A DNA stretch of 64,000 nucleotides from contig NZ_CP033365.1 in assembly GCF_013170825.1 (NCBI RefSeq), forward strand, positions 1,996,001 to 2,060,000, read 5' to 3'. The translations under genes and the position numbers were made by a program. Shown here one piece after another: positions 9,225 through 18,700 of the stretch. How positions within the stretch are numbered: position 1 is the first letter of the stretch; each line of letters opens with the position of its first letter. The notes below the pieces were generated by a model that saw nothing but the letters and a program-made list of their open reading frames with translations, was not told the origin of the DNA and did no database searches. The stretch comes from Mesorhizobium sp. NZP2298 (GTDB taxonomy: Bacteria; Pseudomonadota; Alphaproteobacteria; Rhizobiales; Rhizobiaceae).

Positions 9225-9358
9225 TTTTTTGATCCGTCATAAAACCGGCGGGACCATAGCCGATCGATGCTGTGGGCGCTATTGTTTAAGGCGCGGTGTT
9301 CAGCCGCGCTTCCAGGTGGTGGGTTTTCAAGACCTGGACTGACCGACGGGATGTTTGA

Positions 9359-10333
9359 ATGCCTTTGAAAGCGGAATTGCACTGCCACGTCGAAGGGGCA
9401 GCGGCGCCCGAACTCGTCATCCGGCAGGCGCAGAAATACGGCAAGGACACTTCGCCCTATATCCAGGACGGTTCCTTCGTCTGGCACGACTTTACCTCGT
9501 TTCTCGCGGCTTATGACTTTTCCGCCGATCTGTTTCGCACGGAGGAGGACTATGCGCGGCTGGCCGACCACTATCTGACCAGCCTTGCCCGCGATGGGGC
9601 GATCTACTCCGAGGTGTTCACTTCGCCGGATCATGCGACGAAAGCCGGGCTGTCGCCCAAGGCCTATACGGACGCGCTCGGCGAAGGCATGCTTCGCGCC
9701 AAGGCCAAGACGGGCATAGAGGGCCGCATGATCGTCACCGGCGTGCGCCATGTCGGCGTCGAGTCGATCGAACAGGCCGCGCGCTTCGCGGCGCGCTGCG
9801 GGCATCCGCTGGTCACCGGCTTCGGCGTCGCCGGCGATGAGCGCATCGGCGACATGGAGGACTATGTCAGGGCTTTCGAGATCGCCCGCGAGGCCGGGCT
9901 GGGCATCACCGTTCATGCCGGCGAACTGACGGGGTGGGAAACCGTGCAGGCGGCGCTCGATCATATCAAGCCCTCCCGTATCGGCCACGGTGTGCGTGCC
10001 ATCGAGAATCCTGACCTTGTCCGGCGTATCGCCGAAGAGGGCATCGTTCTGGAATGCTGCCCCGGCTCCAACATCGCGCTCAAGGTGTTCGACAGTTTTG
10101 CCGATCATCCTTTTCCCGCCCTGCAGGCGGCAGGCTGCAAGGTGACGCTGAACTCCGACGATCCGCCCTATTTCTGGACCTCGCTGAAGCGCGAATACGA
10201 TATCGCGGCGGAGCATTTCGCGATGAACGAGAAGGCGCTGACAGCCCTCACCAGGACCGCCATCGAGGCCGCCTTCGTCGACAGAAAGACCAAGGCGGCA
10301 CTTCTGGCCCGGCTGAACGGCGCGGCGCGCTGA
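9359..10333 (+). CDS. add: Adenosine deaminase
   Basis: It deaminates adenosine and deoxyadenosine to inosine and deoxyinosine. Zinc ligands and catalytic residues are in place: HCH in the N-terminal LKAELHCHVEG (residues 8-10), HAGE with the catalytic Glu (186-189), SRIGHGVRA and the LNSDDP segment (Asp267-Asp268). At 324 residues the length is typical of the rhizobial branch. It is followed by upp on the same strand and lies opposite a cluster for nucleoside import, deoA, purine nucleoside phosphorylase and cdd, so the region as a whole serves nucleoside salvage. Confidence 0.93.
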   Translation: MPLKAELHCHVEGAAAPELVIRQAQKYGKDTSPYIQDGSFVWHDFTSFLAAYDFSADLFRTEEDYARLADHYLTSLARDGAIYSEVFTSPDHATKAGLSPKAYTDALGEGMLRAKAKTGIEGRMIVTGVRHVGVESIEQAARFAARCGHPLVTGFGVAGDERIGDMEDYVRAFEIAREAGLGITVHAGELTGWETVQAALDHIKPSRIGHGVRAIENPDLVRRIAEEGIVLECCPGSNIALKVFDSFADHPFPALQAAGCKVTLNSDDPPYFWTSLKREYDIAAEHFAMNEKALTALTRTAIEAAFVDRKTKAALLARLNGAAR

Positions 10334-10481
10334 TTTCTTCCGACAAAGCTGTGGTCGGTGGCGGCCAAGCGGTTCCTTGGCCGGTCCATTGTCGCTAGGG
10401 TTCGGCCAGGTAGCTTGAAGCGCGACACGTCCGAAAGGATCCATGCGCGCGGTTTCGGGCGACACGCATCAGGAGAACATC

Positions 10482-11111
10482 ATGAAGGGCGTCACCGTCG
10501 TCGACCATCCGCTTGTCCAGCACAAGCTGACCATCATGCGCAAGAAGGAGACTTCGACGGCCGGCTTCCGGCGCCTCTTGCGCGAGATATCGCTGCTGCT
10601 CGGCTACGAGGTCACCCGCAATCTCGAACTGACGACGACGACCATAGAAACACCGATCGAGACCATGGAAGCGCCGACGCTGGAAGGCAAGAAACTGGTC
10701 TTCGCTTCGGTGCTGCGCGCCGGCAACGGCTTGCTGGAAGGCCTGCTCGACCTGGTGCCGGCGGCGCGCGTTGCCCATATCGGCCTCTATCGCGACCATG
10801 AGACGCTGGAGGCGGTCGAATATTTCTTCAAGGCGCCAAGTGATCTCGCCGACCGGCTGGTGATCGTGGTCGACCCGATGCTGGCGACCGCCAATTCGGC
10901 GATCGCGGCGATCGACAAGCTGAAAGGGCGCGGCGCCACCAACATCCGTTTCCTGTGCCTGTTGGCGGCACCCGAAGGCATCGAGCGCTTCACCAAGGCA
11001 CATCCGGACGTTCCGGTCTTCACCGCGTCCATCGACCGGCAACTGAACGAGAAGGGCTACATCATGCCGGGTCTCGGTGACGCTGGCGATCGCATGTACG
11101 GGACGAAATAA
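10482..11111 (+). CDS. upp: Uracil phosphoribosyltransferase
   Basis: Upp converts uracil and PRPP to UMP. The N-terminus [16 protein letters not shown] is characteristic, and the PRPP-binding loop reads [12 protein letters not shown] (Asp131). The C-terminal [15 protein letters not shown] segment is the uracil-binding region. The start is ATG 10482, 5 bases after AGGAGA; upstream in-frame starts lack a site and similarity. It gives 209 residues, the standard size. Located 148 bp after add; uracil released by pyrimidine nucleoside phosphorolysis would be recycled here. Confidence 0.95.
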   Translation: MKGVTVVDHPLVQHKLTIMRKKETSTAGFRRLLREISLLLGYEVTRNLELTTTTIETPIETMEAPTLEGKKLVFASVLRAGNGLLEGLLDLVPAARVAHIGLYRDHETLEAVEYFFKAPSDLADRLVIVVDPMLATANSAIAAIDKLKGRGATNIRFLCLLAAPEGIERFTKAHPDVPVFTASIDRQLNEKGYIMPGLGDAGDRMYGTK

Positions 11112-11232
11112 TACAGGCAAAGTTGCCTGGTAGGATTTACCAAGCGTTTACGCAAAAGACATGGTTTGGCCCCGCGTTAAAGCGGCAAACACCATCCGGC
11201 GCTAAAGGATCGACCGTAACAAAGGCCGATCC

Positions 11233-11796
11233 ATGCTGCGCAAGCTTCTCATCCTCAGCGTCTTTGCCGGTACGTCGGCGTCGATCCCTGTCGTCTATCA
11301 ATCGAATCCGCAGATTTTCGAAAACCTGCTGAAATCGACGGTGACGGCCAGACCGGAGGCGCAGACGCGACCGGATGTCAACCTGGCGTCGGTTCCCGAC
11401 AAGCCGGTGGCGCCGCTGCCGACCGGCCGCAAGGTCGTCGTCGCGGCGGATGGGCGCGGACACTTCTCGTCGACCTTCAAACTCAACGGCCGTCAGGTCG
11501 ACGGCATGATCGACACCGGCGCGACATTGGTCGCGGTCAATACGTCGACGGCGCGTCGGATCGGGCTGTCGCTCAATCCGTCCGATTTCAGCCATGAGGT
11601 CAACACCGCCAACGGCTCGATCAAGGCGGCTGTGGTGATGATCGACCGACTGCAGATCGGCAGCATCAGCGTCGATGGTGTGCAGGCCATCGTGCTCGAC
11701 GACAAGGCGTTACGCACCAACCTGATCGGCATGAGCTTCCTCAATCGGCTCGGCAAATATCAGGCCGAAAACGGCACTCTGCTGCTCGTCCAATAG
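11233..11796 (+). CDS. TIGR02281-type retropepsin-like aspartic protease (clan AA), membrane-anchored
   Basis: The 187-residue product has a hydrophobic N-terminus (LRKLLILSVFAGTSASIPVV) that should anchor or export it, a variable linker (about 35-70), and a single retropepsin-like lobe. The catalytic motif is MIDTGATLVAV (Asp94-Thr95-Gly96), followed by the second typical hydrophobic-Gly motif LIGMSFLNRL near the C-terminus. One lobe per chain implies dimerisation. This family is common in alphaproteobacteria and its substrates are not established. It is convergent with deoA, with only 18 bp between the stops. Confidence 0.82.
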   Translation: MLRKLLILSVFAGTSASIPVVYQSNPQIFENLLKSTVTARPEAQTRPDVNLASVPDKPVAPLPTGRKVVVAADGRGHFSSTFKLNGRQVDGMIDTGATLVAVNTSTARRIGLSLNPSDFSHEVNTANGSIKAAVVMIDRLQIGSISVDGVQAIVLDDKALRTNLIGMSFLNRLGKYQAENGTLLLVQ

Positions 11797-11814
11797 CAGG
11801 CGCTCTTGGCTCGG

Positions 11815-13134
11815 TCAGCCGCGCGGCAAGATCCGCCGGATGACGGTTTTGTCCGCCGGTGGTTTCGAAGCGCCGATCGCATAGGCCGAAACCACAGTCG
11901 CGGCGGCGACCTCGGCATCAGAGGGTGAGCGGGCGTGGATCAACGCCAGAGCATCTCCAACATGTACTTCCGCGCCTATGGGCAGCAGCCTGGTGATGCC
12001 GACCGCCGGGTCGACCTTATCGTCAGGCCTTGTGCGCCCGCCGCCCAGGCCAACCACCGCAAGCCCGATGTCGCGGGTGGCGATGCCGGTGACGAACCCG
12101 TTAGCCGTCGTCTTGACCACGAATTCGGTTGGCGCGTCGGGCAAATATTTTTCCGGCCTCTCGATGAAATCCGTTGGGCCGCCAAGCACCGCCACCATGC
12201 GCGCGAAGGTGGCGGCGGCGCGGCCGCTGGTAAGCGTCTCCGTGGCGCGCCGCATGCCATCCTGGTTGGACGACACCAGCCCCGCCGACTGCAGCATTTC
12301 GGCGGCCAGCGCCAGCGTCACGTCCTCCAGCCGCTTGTCGCGAAGACGGCCGGTGAGGAAATCGACGGCGTTGCGCACCTCGACGGCATTGCCGGCGGCC
12401 GAGGCCAGCGGTTCGCTCATGCCGGTGATCAGCGCCGAAACCTTTAGCCCGGTGCCGCTGGCGACCTCGACGAGGCTGTTGGCGAGCGCGGTCGCGTCGC
12501 GCGACTTCTCCATGAAGGCGCCGTTGCCGACCTTGACGTCGAGCACCAGCGAGCCCAGGCCGGCTGCCAGCTTCTTCGACAGGATCGAGGCGGTTATCAG
12601 CGGCACCGATTCCACGGTGCCGGTGACGTCACGGATGGCATAGAGCCGGCGGTCGGCCGGCGCCAGGTCGCCGGTCTGGCCGATGATGGCACAGCCCGTT
12701 TCCAGCACCGCCTTGCGAAACAGCGCGATATCGGGCTGGCTGGTGTAACCGGGGATCGCATCCATCTTGTCCAGCGTGCCGCCAGTATGGCCAAGGCCGC
12801 GGCCCGAGATCATCGGCACATAGGCGCCGCAGGCGGCGACGATCGGCGCCAGCATCAGCGAGACATTGTCGCCGACGCCGCCGGTCGAATGCTTGTCGGT
12901 GACCGGGCCGGGCAGGTCCGACCAGTCGAGCACGTCGCCGGAATCGCGCATGGCGAGCGTCAACGCCACGGCCTCGTCGCGGTTCATACCGTTGAAGAAC
13001 ACCGCCATGGCGAAAGCCGCGGCCTGGCCATCGGTGACGGCGCCCGAGGTCACGCCGTCGATGAAGGCAGCGATTTCACCGGCCGAGAGCCTGTGGCCGT
13101 CTCGCTTGTGGCGGATGATTTCCTGCGGAAGCAT
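11815..13134 (-). CDS. deoA: Thymidine phosphorylase
   Basis: DeoA phosphorolyses thymidine to thymine and deoxyribose-1-phosphate. The family signature KHSTGGVGD is at residues 81-89, with SGRGLGHTGGTLDK and KVGNGAFM further on; length (439) is normal. The frame is open upstream into the neighbouring gene, but the start is ATG 13134 because the product then begins MLPQEIIRHKRDG like other DeoA proteins. The start overlaps the stop of the purine nucleoside phosphorylase gene by one base (TGATG), indicating translational coupling. Confidence 0.94.
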   Translation of the reverse strand: MLPQEIIRHKRDGHRLSAGEIAAFIDGVTSGAVTDGQAAAFAMAVFFNGMNRDEAVALTLAMRDSGDVLDWSDLPGPVTDKHSTGGVGDNVSLMLAPIVAACGAYVPMISGRGLGHTGGTLDKMDAIPGYTSQPDIALFRKAVLETGCAIIGQTGDLAPADRRLYAIRDVTGTVESVPLITASILSKKLAAGLGSLVLDVKVGNGAFMEKSRDATALANSLVEVASGTGLKVSALITGMSEPLASAAGNAVEVRNAVDFLTGRLRDKRLEDVTLALAAEMLQSAGLVSSNQDGMRRATETLTSGRAAATFARMVAVLGGPTDFIERPEKYLPDAPTEFVVKTTANGFVTGIATRDIGLAVVGLGGGRTRPDDKVDPAVGITRLLPIGAEVHVGDALALIHARSPSDAEVAAATVVSAYAIGASKPPADKTVIRRILPRG

Positions 13135-13943
13135 CAGCTTTCCAGCAGCCCGTCGCGGAACACTCTGTGCAGGACCGTTGCCAGCCGCGACCCGCCGACT
13201 GGCGCCATATCCTTGGTCTCCTGGTGTGAAAGCTCGGCTCCGGTCATGCCGGCGGCCAGATTGGTGATGACCGAACAGGCGGCGACGCGCAGGCCAAGGA
13301 AGCGGGCGAGAATGACTTCCGGCACCGTCGACATGCCGACGGCGTTGGCGCCCATGATGCGCGCCATGCGGATTTCGGCCGGCGTTTCGAAACAGGGGCC
13401 GGAAAACCACATATAGACGCCCTTGTGCAGCACGGTGCCGGTCGCCTTCGCGGCGCGCTCGATGGCCTTGCGGATGCCGGCATCATAGGCTTCGGTCAGG
13501 CCGACGAAGCGGCGGTCGCTCGGTTCGCCGATCAGAGGGTTGGTGCCCGAGAAATTGATGTGGTCCGTGATCAGCATCACCGATCCCGGCAACATGTCGG
13601 GATCGACTGAACCGGCGGCATTGGTGAGGATCAGTTTCGTGATGCCGATGCCGGCGAGCACTTCCAGCACCGGGCGCATCGCCGCCGCGTTGCCATGCTC
13701 GTAGTAGTGGGCGCGGCCGGACAGCATCAGTACCGGCGTGCCGGCAAACAGTCCCGCTACCACCTCACCGGCATGGCCGCTGACGCCGCTCCTGGGAAAG
13801 CCAGGCAGGTCGGCATAGGAGACGCGGACCGGGTGCTCGATCCGGTCGACAAGGCCGCCGAGGCCCGAACCCAGCACCAGCGCCGTCGACGGCGCCAGGC
13901 CGTCCAGCCTTTCGATAAGATGGTCCACCGCCTTTTCGGTCAT
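13134..13943 (-). CDS. punA: Purine-nucleoside phosphorylase (trimeric, PNP family)
   Basis: It cleaves inosine, guanosine and deoxy forms with phosphate. Recognised by LVLGSGLGGLVDRIE, the GRAHYYEHG phosphate/sugar loop, LTNAAGSVDPDMLPGS, and GPCFETPAEIRMARIMGANAVGMSTVPEV, all features of the PNP/MTAP family. Length 269 residues. It lies directly after cdd (13-bp gap) and is translationally coupled to deoA. It would act on the inosine made by Add. Confidence 0.92.
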   Translation of the reverse strand: MTEKAVDHLIERLDGLAPSTALVLGSGLGGLVDRIEHPVRVSYADLPGFPRSGVSGHAGEVVAGLFAGTPVLMLSGRAHYYEHGNAAAMRPVLEVLAGIGITKLILTNAAGSVDPDMLPGSVMLITDHINFSGTNPLIGEPSDRRFVGLTEAYDAGIRKAIERAAKATGTVLHKGVYMWFSGPCFETPAEIRMARIMGANAVGMSTVPEVILARFLGLRVAACSVITNLAAGMTGAELSHQETKDMAPVGGSRLATVLHRVFRDGLLES

Positions 13944-13956
13944 TGCAGCCAGCCCG

Positions 13957-14349
13957 TCATTTCAAGATATCGCCGCGAAAACCATAGGGCAGCATGTCGC
14001 CCATGGTCACGGTCTCGACGACGCCGGTATTGTCGCAGAGGTAGAGTTTTGTGTCCGGCCGGCAGAACTCGGCCAGCCGCTGGCGGCAGCCGCCGCAAGG
14101 CGAGCATTTGGCCATGCGTTCGGCAAGGACGGCGATTTCGACGATCTTGCCGCCGCCAGCCATGACGTAGTGGCCAAGCGCTGTCGTCTCGGCGCACCAG
14201 CCCTCCGGGTAGGAGGCAACCTCGATGTTGGCGCCGGTGAAGACGCGTCCGTCCTCGGTGCGCAAGGCGGCACCCACCGGAAATTTCGAATAGGGCGCAT
14301 AGGCCTTGGCCATGGCGGTTCTGGCCGCTTCGAACAGATCATGCGACAT
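13957..14349 (-). CDS. cdd: Cytidine deaminase
   Basis: A 130-residue homotetrameric-type cytidine deaminase converting cytidine and deoxycytidine to uridine and deoxyuridine. The zinc site is complete: Cys52 and catalytic Glu54 in WCAETTAL, and Cys85/Cys88 in PCGGCRQ. NIEVASYPEG, upstream of the zinc motif, is also family-typical. It starts 167 bp after the end of the permease gene, from which it is separated by a mosaic repeat, and is closely followed by the purine nucleoside phosphorylase gene. Confidence 0.94.
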   Translation of the reverse strand: MSHDLFEAARTAMAKAYAPYSKFPVGAALRTEDGRVFTGANIEVASYPEGWCAETTALGHYVMAGGGKIVEIAVLAERMAKCSPCGGCRQRLAEFCRPDTKLYLCDNTGVVETVTMGDMLPYGFRGDILK

Positions 14350-14417
14350 TTCAGTTGTTCTCTCCGATGATCGTGTCCAAAAGCCGGCGCGTCCTTGCGC
14401 CGTGCCGCCGCTCCCTA

Positions 14418-14516
14418 AAGCGCGTCGCGTCGAAACGGATTCATGCGACGCGCTTCAACTCTTTGTCTTATGCATGTCGTTCTCCCAAAACCGAGGTCAC
14501 TTTTGGGCGACATGCA
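14418..14516. repeat. RIME-like mosaic intergenic repeat (copy a, two hairpins)
   Basis: The gap between cdd and the permease holds two inverted repeats: a perfect 11-bp pair AAGCGCGTCGC / GCGACGCGCTT (14418-14428, 14445-14455), and a second pair built on TGCATGTCG...CCCAAAA / TTTTGGGCGACATGCA (14471-14516) that ends just next to the permease stop. The linker AACTCTTTGT is shared with the repeat at 50619. This fits rhizobial intergenic mosaic elements; it may also act as a 3'-end hairpin within the operon. Confidence 0.6.
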
Positions 14517-15587
14517 CTAGCGTTCCTTGACGTAGGGCACGCCGCCGGCACGTGGCGGGATTGCCTTGCCGATGAAGCCGGCGAGCAGGATGACGGTGAG
14601 GATATAGGGCAGCGCCTGCATGAACTGCACGGGCACCTTGCCGATGATCGGCAGCGGCGAGCCCTGCAGGCGGATTGCCGCGGCATCGAGGAAGCCGAAC
14701 AGCAGGCAGGCGAACATGGCGTTGACCGGCTTCCATTTGGCAAAGATCAGCGCGGCGAGCGCGATGTAGCCCTTGCCGGCGGTCATGTCCTTCACGAAGC
14801 CGCCATTCTGCACCATCGACAGATAGGCGCCGGCGACGCCGGTCAGGATGCCGGTGCAGATCAGCGCGCGATAGCGCAGCCAGGCGACCGAGATGCCGGC
14901 GGTGTCGACGGCGGCCGGGTTCTCGCCGACGGCGCGCAGCCTGAGGCCGAAGCGGGTGCGAAACAGCACCCACCAGGTGAACGGCACCATCGCGAAGGCG
15001 AAATAGACGAGGATGGAATGACCAAGCACAAGCTCGGCGAACACCGGGCCGAAGCCGGGGATCCTGGCGAGCGCATCGAACAGCAGCGCCGGCAGATAAA
15101 GGATGAGCCCGCGTATCGAAGCCAGGACATCGGTGAGGCTTGCGGTGTTGAAGCTGTAGGTGGACAAGAAGTTCGAGATCACATCAGCCGTTATCGATTC
15201 AAACCGTTCGCCCGGCTGCAGGGCCGGGGTGCGCCCGCCTTGCTGGAACCAGGCCTGGCCCAGGATGATGGTCGATCCGGCGGCGATGAAGTTGATTGCC
15301 ACGCCGGACACGATCTGGTTGCCGCGATGGGTGATGGAGGCGAAGCCGTGCACCATGGCGAAGGCGACCGAGATCAGGATGGCCATGCCAAGGCCGAGAA
15401 AGGCCGAGTGGAAGACCGAGGCCGCGGCCGCCCCGGCGAAGGCGCCGACCAGCATCTTGCCTTCCAGGCCGATGTCGAAGATGCCGGATCGCTCGGAGAA
15501 GAGGCCGGCAAGGCAGGCGAGCAACAGCGGCACCGAAAGGCGGATGGTGGAGTCGAGGACCTGGACGACAGCGTTGAGAAGATCCAT
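14517..15587 (-). CDS. Nucleoside ABC transporter permease (second subunit, NupC/YufQ-like)
   Basis: A multi-pass inner-membrane permease of the branched-chain amino acid/BMP type. Seen: the ERSGIFDIGLEGKMLVGAF segment diagnostic of the shorter BMP permease, several hydrophobic helices, and the cytoplasmic coupling region RFGLRLRAVGENPAAVDTAGI. The start is ATG 15587, whose codon lies one base after the upstream permease's stop; a GTG nine bases earlier is possible. With the other permease, the ATPase and the BMP binding protein it should form a nucleoside importer feeding cdd, the phosphorylases and deoA. Confidence 0.87.
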   Translation of the reverse strand: MDLLNAVVQVLDSTIRLSVPLLLACLAGLFSERSGIFDIGLEGKMLVGAFAGAAAASVFHSAFLGLGMAILISVAFAMVHGFASITHRGNQIVSGVAINFIAAGSTIILGQAWFQQGGRTPALQPGERFESITADVISNFLSTYSFNTASLTDVLASIRGLILYLPALLFDALARIPGFGPVFAELVLGHSILVYFAFAMVPFTWWVLFRTRFGLRLRAVGENPAAVDTAGISVAWLRYRALICTGILTGVAGAYLSMVQNGGFVKDMTAGKGYIALAALIFAKWKPVNAMFACLLFGFLDAAAIRLQGSPLPIIGKVPVQFMQALPYILTVILLAGFIGKAIPPRAGGVPYVKER

Positions 15588-15588
15588 C

Positions 15589-16728
15589 TCAGGCACCCTT
15601 TCCCTTGACCGCTTCCATGCCGACCGACCGCGGACTGAACGAGGCGAACAGCGCCTGGATATAGGGCCTGAACATGTGTTCGAGCGCGCCGGCGAACAGG
15701 ATCACCAGCCCCTGGATGATGACGATCATGTCGCGGCTGATCGCCGGCATCTCGAAGGCGAGTTCGGCGCCGCCCTGATAGAGCATGCCGAACAGGATCG
15801 CCGCCAGCACGATGCCGACCGGATGCAGGCGCCCCATCAGCGCCACGGCAATGCCGACGAAACCGGCGCCGGAGACGAAGTCGATGGCGACATTGTGCTG
15901 GTCGCCCATCACCGGATTGAGCGCCATCATGCCGGCCAGCGCGCCCGAGATCATCATCGCGGTGATGATGATGCGGGTTTCCGAGATGCCGGCATAGCGC
16001 GCCGCCTTGGGGCTGTGGCCATAGGTGCGCATCTCGTAGCCGAGCCTGGTGCGCCAGATCAGCAGCCAGACCAGGAAGGCCATGACCAGCGCCAGCAGGA
16101 AGGTGACGTTGAGCGGTGCCGAACGGATCTTGGCGCCGAACAGTTCGATGATCCAGTTGAGCTTCGGCAGTTCGGCGCCGGCGAGGAAGTTGCGGGTTTG
16201 CGGGGCTTGCGACCCGGCCGGCTTCAACGGCCCGACCAGCAGGTAGACCATGATCGAGGCGGCGATGAAGTTGAACATGATGGTGGTGATGACGATGTGC
16301 GAGCCGCGCCTGGCCTGCAGATAGGCGGGGATCAGCGCCCACAAGGCGCCCACCAGCGCCGACGCGGCGATGGCCAGCGGGAAGGTCAGCCACCAGGGCA
16401 GCACGCTGTCGAAGGACAGGCAGACGATGGCGATGCCGAGACCGGCAATGTAGGCCTGTCCCTCGGTGCCGATGTTGAAGAGGCCGCAATGCGCCGCCAC
16501 CGCCACCGAAAGCCCGGTGAAGATGAAGGTGGTGGCATAGAACAGGGTGAAGGCGATGCCTGTCCCCTTGCCGAAGGCACCCTCGACCAGGATGACGGCG
16601 GCACGGAACGGATTCTCGCCGACCAGAAGCACGACGAAGCCGGCGACGATGAAGGCCACAGACAGGTTGATCAGCGGGATCAGCCCATAATCGGCCCAGG
16701 CCGGCAATTTGGCGTAAGGCGTGCTCAA
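15589..16728 (-). CDS. Nucleoside ABC transporter permease (first subunit, NupB/YufP-like)
   Basis: The 379-residue permease has at least eight hydrophobic segments and the motif CGLFNIGTEGQAYIAGL typical of the longer BMP-system permease, plus the coupling loop RTRLGYEMRTYGHSPKAARYAGI. It overlaps the end of the ATPase gene by four bases (ATGA), so the ATPase and both permeases are translationally coupled. The substrate class is inferred from the family and from the nucleoside-catabolic neighbours. Confidence 0.88.
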   Translation of the reverse strand: MSTPYAKLPAWADYGLIPLINLSVAFIVAGFVVLLVGENPFRAAVILVEGAFGKGTGIAFTLFYATTFIFTGLSVAVAAHCGLFNIGTEGQAYIAGLGIAIVCLSFDSVLPWWLTFPLAIAASALVGALWALIPAYLQARRGSHIVITTIMFNFIAASIMVYLLVGPLKPAGSQAPQTRNFLAGAELPKLNWIIELFGAKIRSAPLNVTFLLALVMAFLVWLLIWRTRLGYEMRTYGHSPKAARYAGISETRIIITAMMISGALAGMMALNPVMGDQHNVAIDFVSGAGFVGIAVALMGRLHPVGIVLAAILFGMLYQGGAELAFEMPAISRDMIVIIQGLVILFAGALEHMFRPYIQALFASFSPRSVGMEAVKGKGA

Positions 16729-18257
16729 AGGGCGGCCTCCTGGCGCTCGACACCCGCCATCAGCAGGCCAAGCTCGCCCTCGGTCGCCTCCGGACCGCGC
16801 TCGCCGACGATGCGGCCGGCAAACATCACCAGGATGCGGTCGGAGAGCGAGCGGATCTCGTCGAGCTCGACCGACACAACCAGCACCGCCTTGCCCTGGT
16901 CGCGCATGGCGATCAGGCGCTTGTGGATGAATTCGATGGCGCCGACATCGACGCCGCGCGTCGGCTGGCCGACGATCAGCACGCCGGGATCCTGTTCGAT
17001 CTCCCGCGCCAGCACGATCTTCTGTTGGTTGCCGCCGGAGAAATTGGCGGTCTTCAGGCGCGGATTGGCCGGACGGATATCGTATTTCTCGATCTTGTCC
17101 CTGGCATCGGCCATGATGGCATCGACGTTGAGGAACGGCCCTTTGAGATAGCGGGGGTCGTCGTGATAGCCGAGGATCGAATTCTCGTGCTCCTCGAAGG
17201 CCAGCACCAGGCCGACATGGTGGCGATCCTCCGGCACGTGGGCCAGCCCCCGGTCGCGCAGTTCGCCCGGATCGGCCGCCCCGGTCAGGTCGATCGGCTT
17301 GCCGTCGAGCAGGACCGAGCCGGAAACGGCACGCCTGATTCCGGAAATCGCCTCCAGCAGTTCGGATTGACCATTGCCGGCGACACCGGCAATGCCGACG
17401 ATCTCCCCGGCGCGCACGTCGAAGGAGATGTCGTCGACCATCGTGACGCCGCGCGTATCCTTGACCGTCAGCTTCTCGACCGCGAGCTTGACGGCACCGG
17501 CTTGCGCCTCGCCCTTCTCGACCCTCAAGAGCACGCGCCGACCGACCATCAGTTCGGCCAGTTCCTCGACAGTGGTCTTCTTCGTCTCCCTGGTCGCCAC
17601 CATCGTGCCCTGGCGCATCACCGACACGGTGTCGGTGATGGCCATGATCTCGCGCAGCTTGTGGGTGATCAGCACCACCGTCTTGCCCTGTTCCTTCAGC
17701 TGCCTGAGGATGCGGAAGAGGTGGTCGGCCTCGGCTGGCGTCAACACGCCCGTCGGCTCGTCGAGGATCAGGATCTCGGCGCCGCGGTAGAGTGCCTTGA
17801 GGATCTCGACGCGCTGCTGCAGGCCGACCGGCAGTTCCTCGATGATGGCGTCTGGATCGACCTCCAGCCCGTATTCGCGCTCCAGCCGCTCCAGCTCCGA
17901 ACGCGCCTTGGCGATGCTGGTCTTGAGGAGCGCATCGTTCTCGGCGCCGAGGATGATGTTTTCCAGCACCGAGAAGTTGTCGACCAGCATGAAATGCTGG
18001 TGCACCATGCCGATGCCGAGCGCGATGGCGTCATTCGGCGTCTTGATCGAAGCCGGCTTGCCGCCGACGCGGATCTCGCCGCTGTCGGCCTGGTAGAAGC
18101 CGTAGAGGATCGACATCAGCGTCGACTTGCCGGCGCCGTTCTCGCCGACAATGCCGTGGATGGTGCCGCGCGCGATCTCCAGATTGATGTCGCGGTTGGC
18201 GCGAACCGCGCCGAAACTCTTGTTGATGCCAATCAGTTCGATTGCCGCTTGCACCAT
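16725..18257 (-). CDS. Nucleoside ABC transporter ATP-binding protein (two fused ABC domains)
   Basis: A tandem ATPase of about 510 residues. The N-terminal domain has Walker A GENGAGKST (38-46), MVHQHFML as Q-loop, and LILDEPTGVLTP as Walker B. The C-terminal domain has GVAGNGQSELLEAISG in place of a standard Walker A, the signature NFSGGNQQK and a GQPTRGVD segment. That asymmetry is typical of BMP, sugar and nucleoside importers. Start is ATG 18257 (MVQAAIELIGINKSFG); an upstream GTG adds five residues. It heads the run ATPase-permease-permease-cdd-punA-deoA on the minus strand; the cognate binding-protein gene lies 1.4 kb upstream. Confidence 0.9.
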   Translation of the reverse strand: MVQAAIELIGINKSFGAVRANRDINLEIARGTIHGIVGENGAGKSTLMSILYGFYQADSGEIRVGGKPASIKTPNDAIALGIGMVHQHFMLVDNFSVLENIILGAENDALLKTSIAKARSELERLEREYGLEVDPDAIIEELPVGLQQRVEILKALYRGAEILILDEPTGVLTPAEADHLFRILRQLKEQGKTVVLITHKLREIMAITDTVSVMRQGTMVATRETKKTTVEELAELMVGRRVLLRVEKGEAQAGAVKLAVEKLTVKDTRGVTMVDDISFDVRAGEIVGIAGVAGNGQSELLEAISGIRRAVSGSVLLDGKPIDLTGAADPGELRDRGLAHVPEDRHHVGLVLAFEEHENSILGYHDDPRYLKGPFLNVDAIMADARDKIEKYDIRPANPRLKTANFSGGNQQKIVLAREIEQDPGVLIVGQPTRGVDVGAIEFIHKRLIAMRDQGKAVLVVSVELDEIRSLSDRILVMFAGRIVGERGPEATEGELGLLMAGVERQEAAL

Positions 18258-18473
18258 GCAGCCTTGTCCCACTCTTATTTTTTTATCGCTTGGTCAAAAT
18301 GCCTAGCATGACGCTCCGCTCATGCCAATTGGCCCGAGCAGAGCCCACTCTCGACAAATCCCCGCGCGCTTGTCAATTTCGAACGTGGCCGACGCTCTCA
18401 CATTCGCTAATATGGCGAAGCCGATTTGACATTTGTGGCGCAAGGCATCGCGGTACAGAACTGGGGACTTTGC

Positions 18474-18683
18474 ATGACCATGCCCGCCGACCGGCTGACG
18501 ACGCTGGAAATCCGCGCCGCAGAGCAGGAGAAGACCATCGAGGAATTGTCGGGCCAGATCGCCGAGCAGTGGGCGGTGATCGAGCGCATGCAGCGCAAGC
18601 TTGACGCCCTGACCGAGCGCTTCCTGGCGTTGGAGGAACAGGCGGCGCCCGACGTGCCCGTGACCAAGCCGCCGCACTGGTAG
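18474..18683 (+). CDS. slyX: SlyX family protein
   Basis: A 69-residue, almost wholly helical coiled-coil protein (LTTLEIRAAEQEKTIEELSG...) ending in the conserved PPHW, equivalent to the PPHY tail of SlyX. Its molecular role is unknown in the literature I can recall. Start at ATG 18474 gives the usual size; the frame is open upstream but without similarity. It precedes the anti-sigma-like gene by 17 bp and is divergent from the transporter ATPase gene. Confidence 0.82.
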   Translation: MTMPADRLTTLEIRAAEQEKTIEELSGQIAEQWAVIERMQRKLDALTERFLALEEQAAPDVPVTKPPHW

Positions 18684-18700
18684 GGGAGGGGGCGGGAGCC

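Noticed and set aside
12866..14165. Plus-strand frames opposite deoA, punA and cdd
   Set aside because: They are antisense shadows of three well-supported salvage enzymes.
15160..17151. A 663-codon frame opposite the ABC permease genes
   Set aside because: It runs antisense to two clearly coding permease genes and the ATPase; its product is low-complexity Arg/Asp/Gly with no domain.
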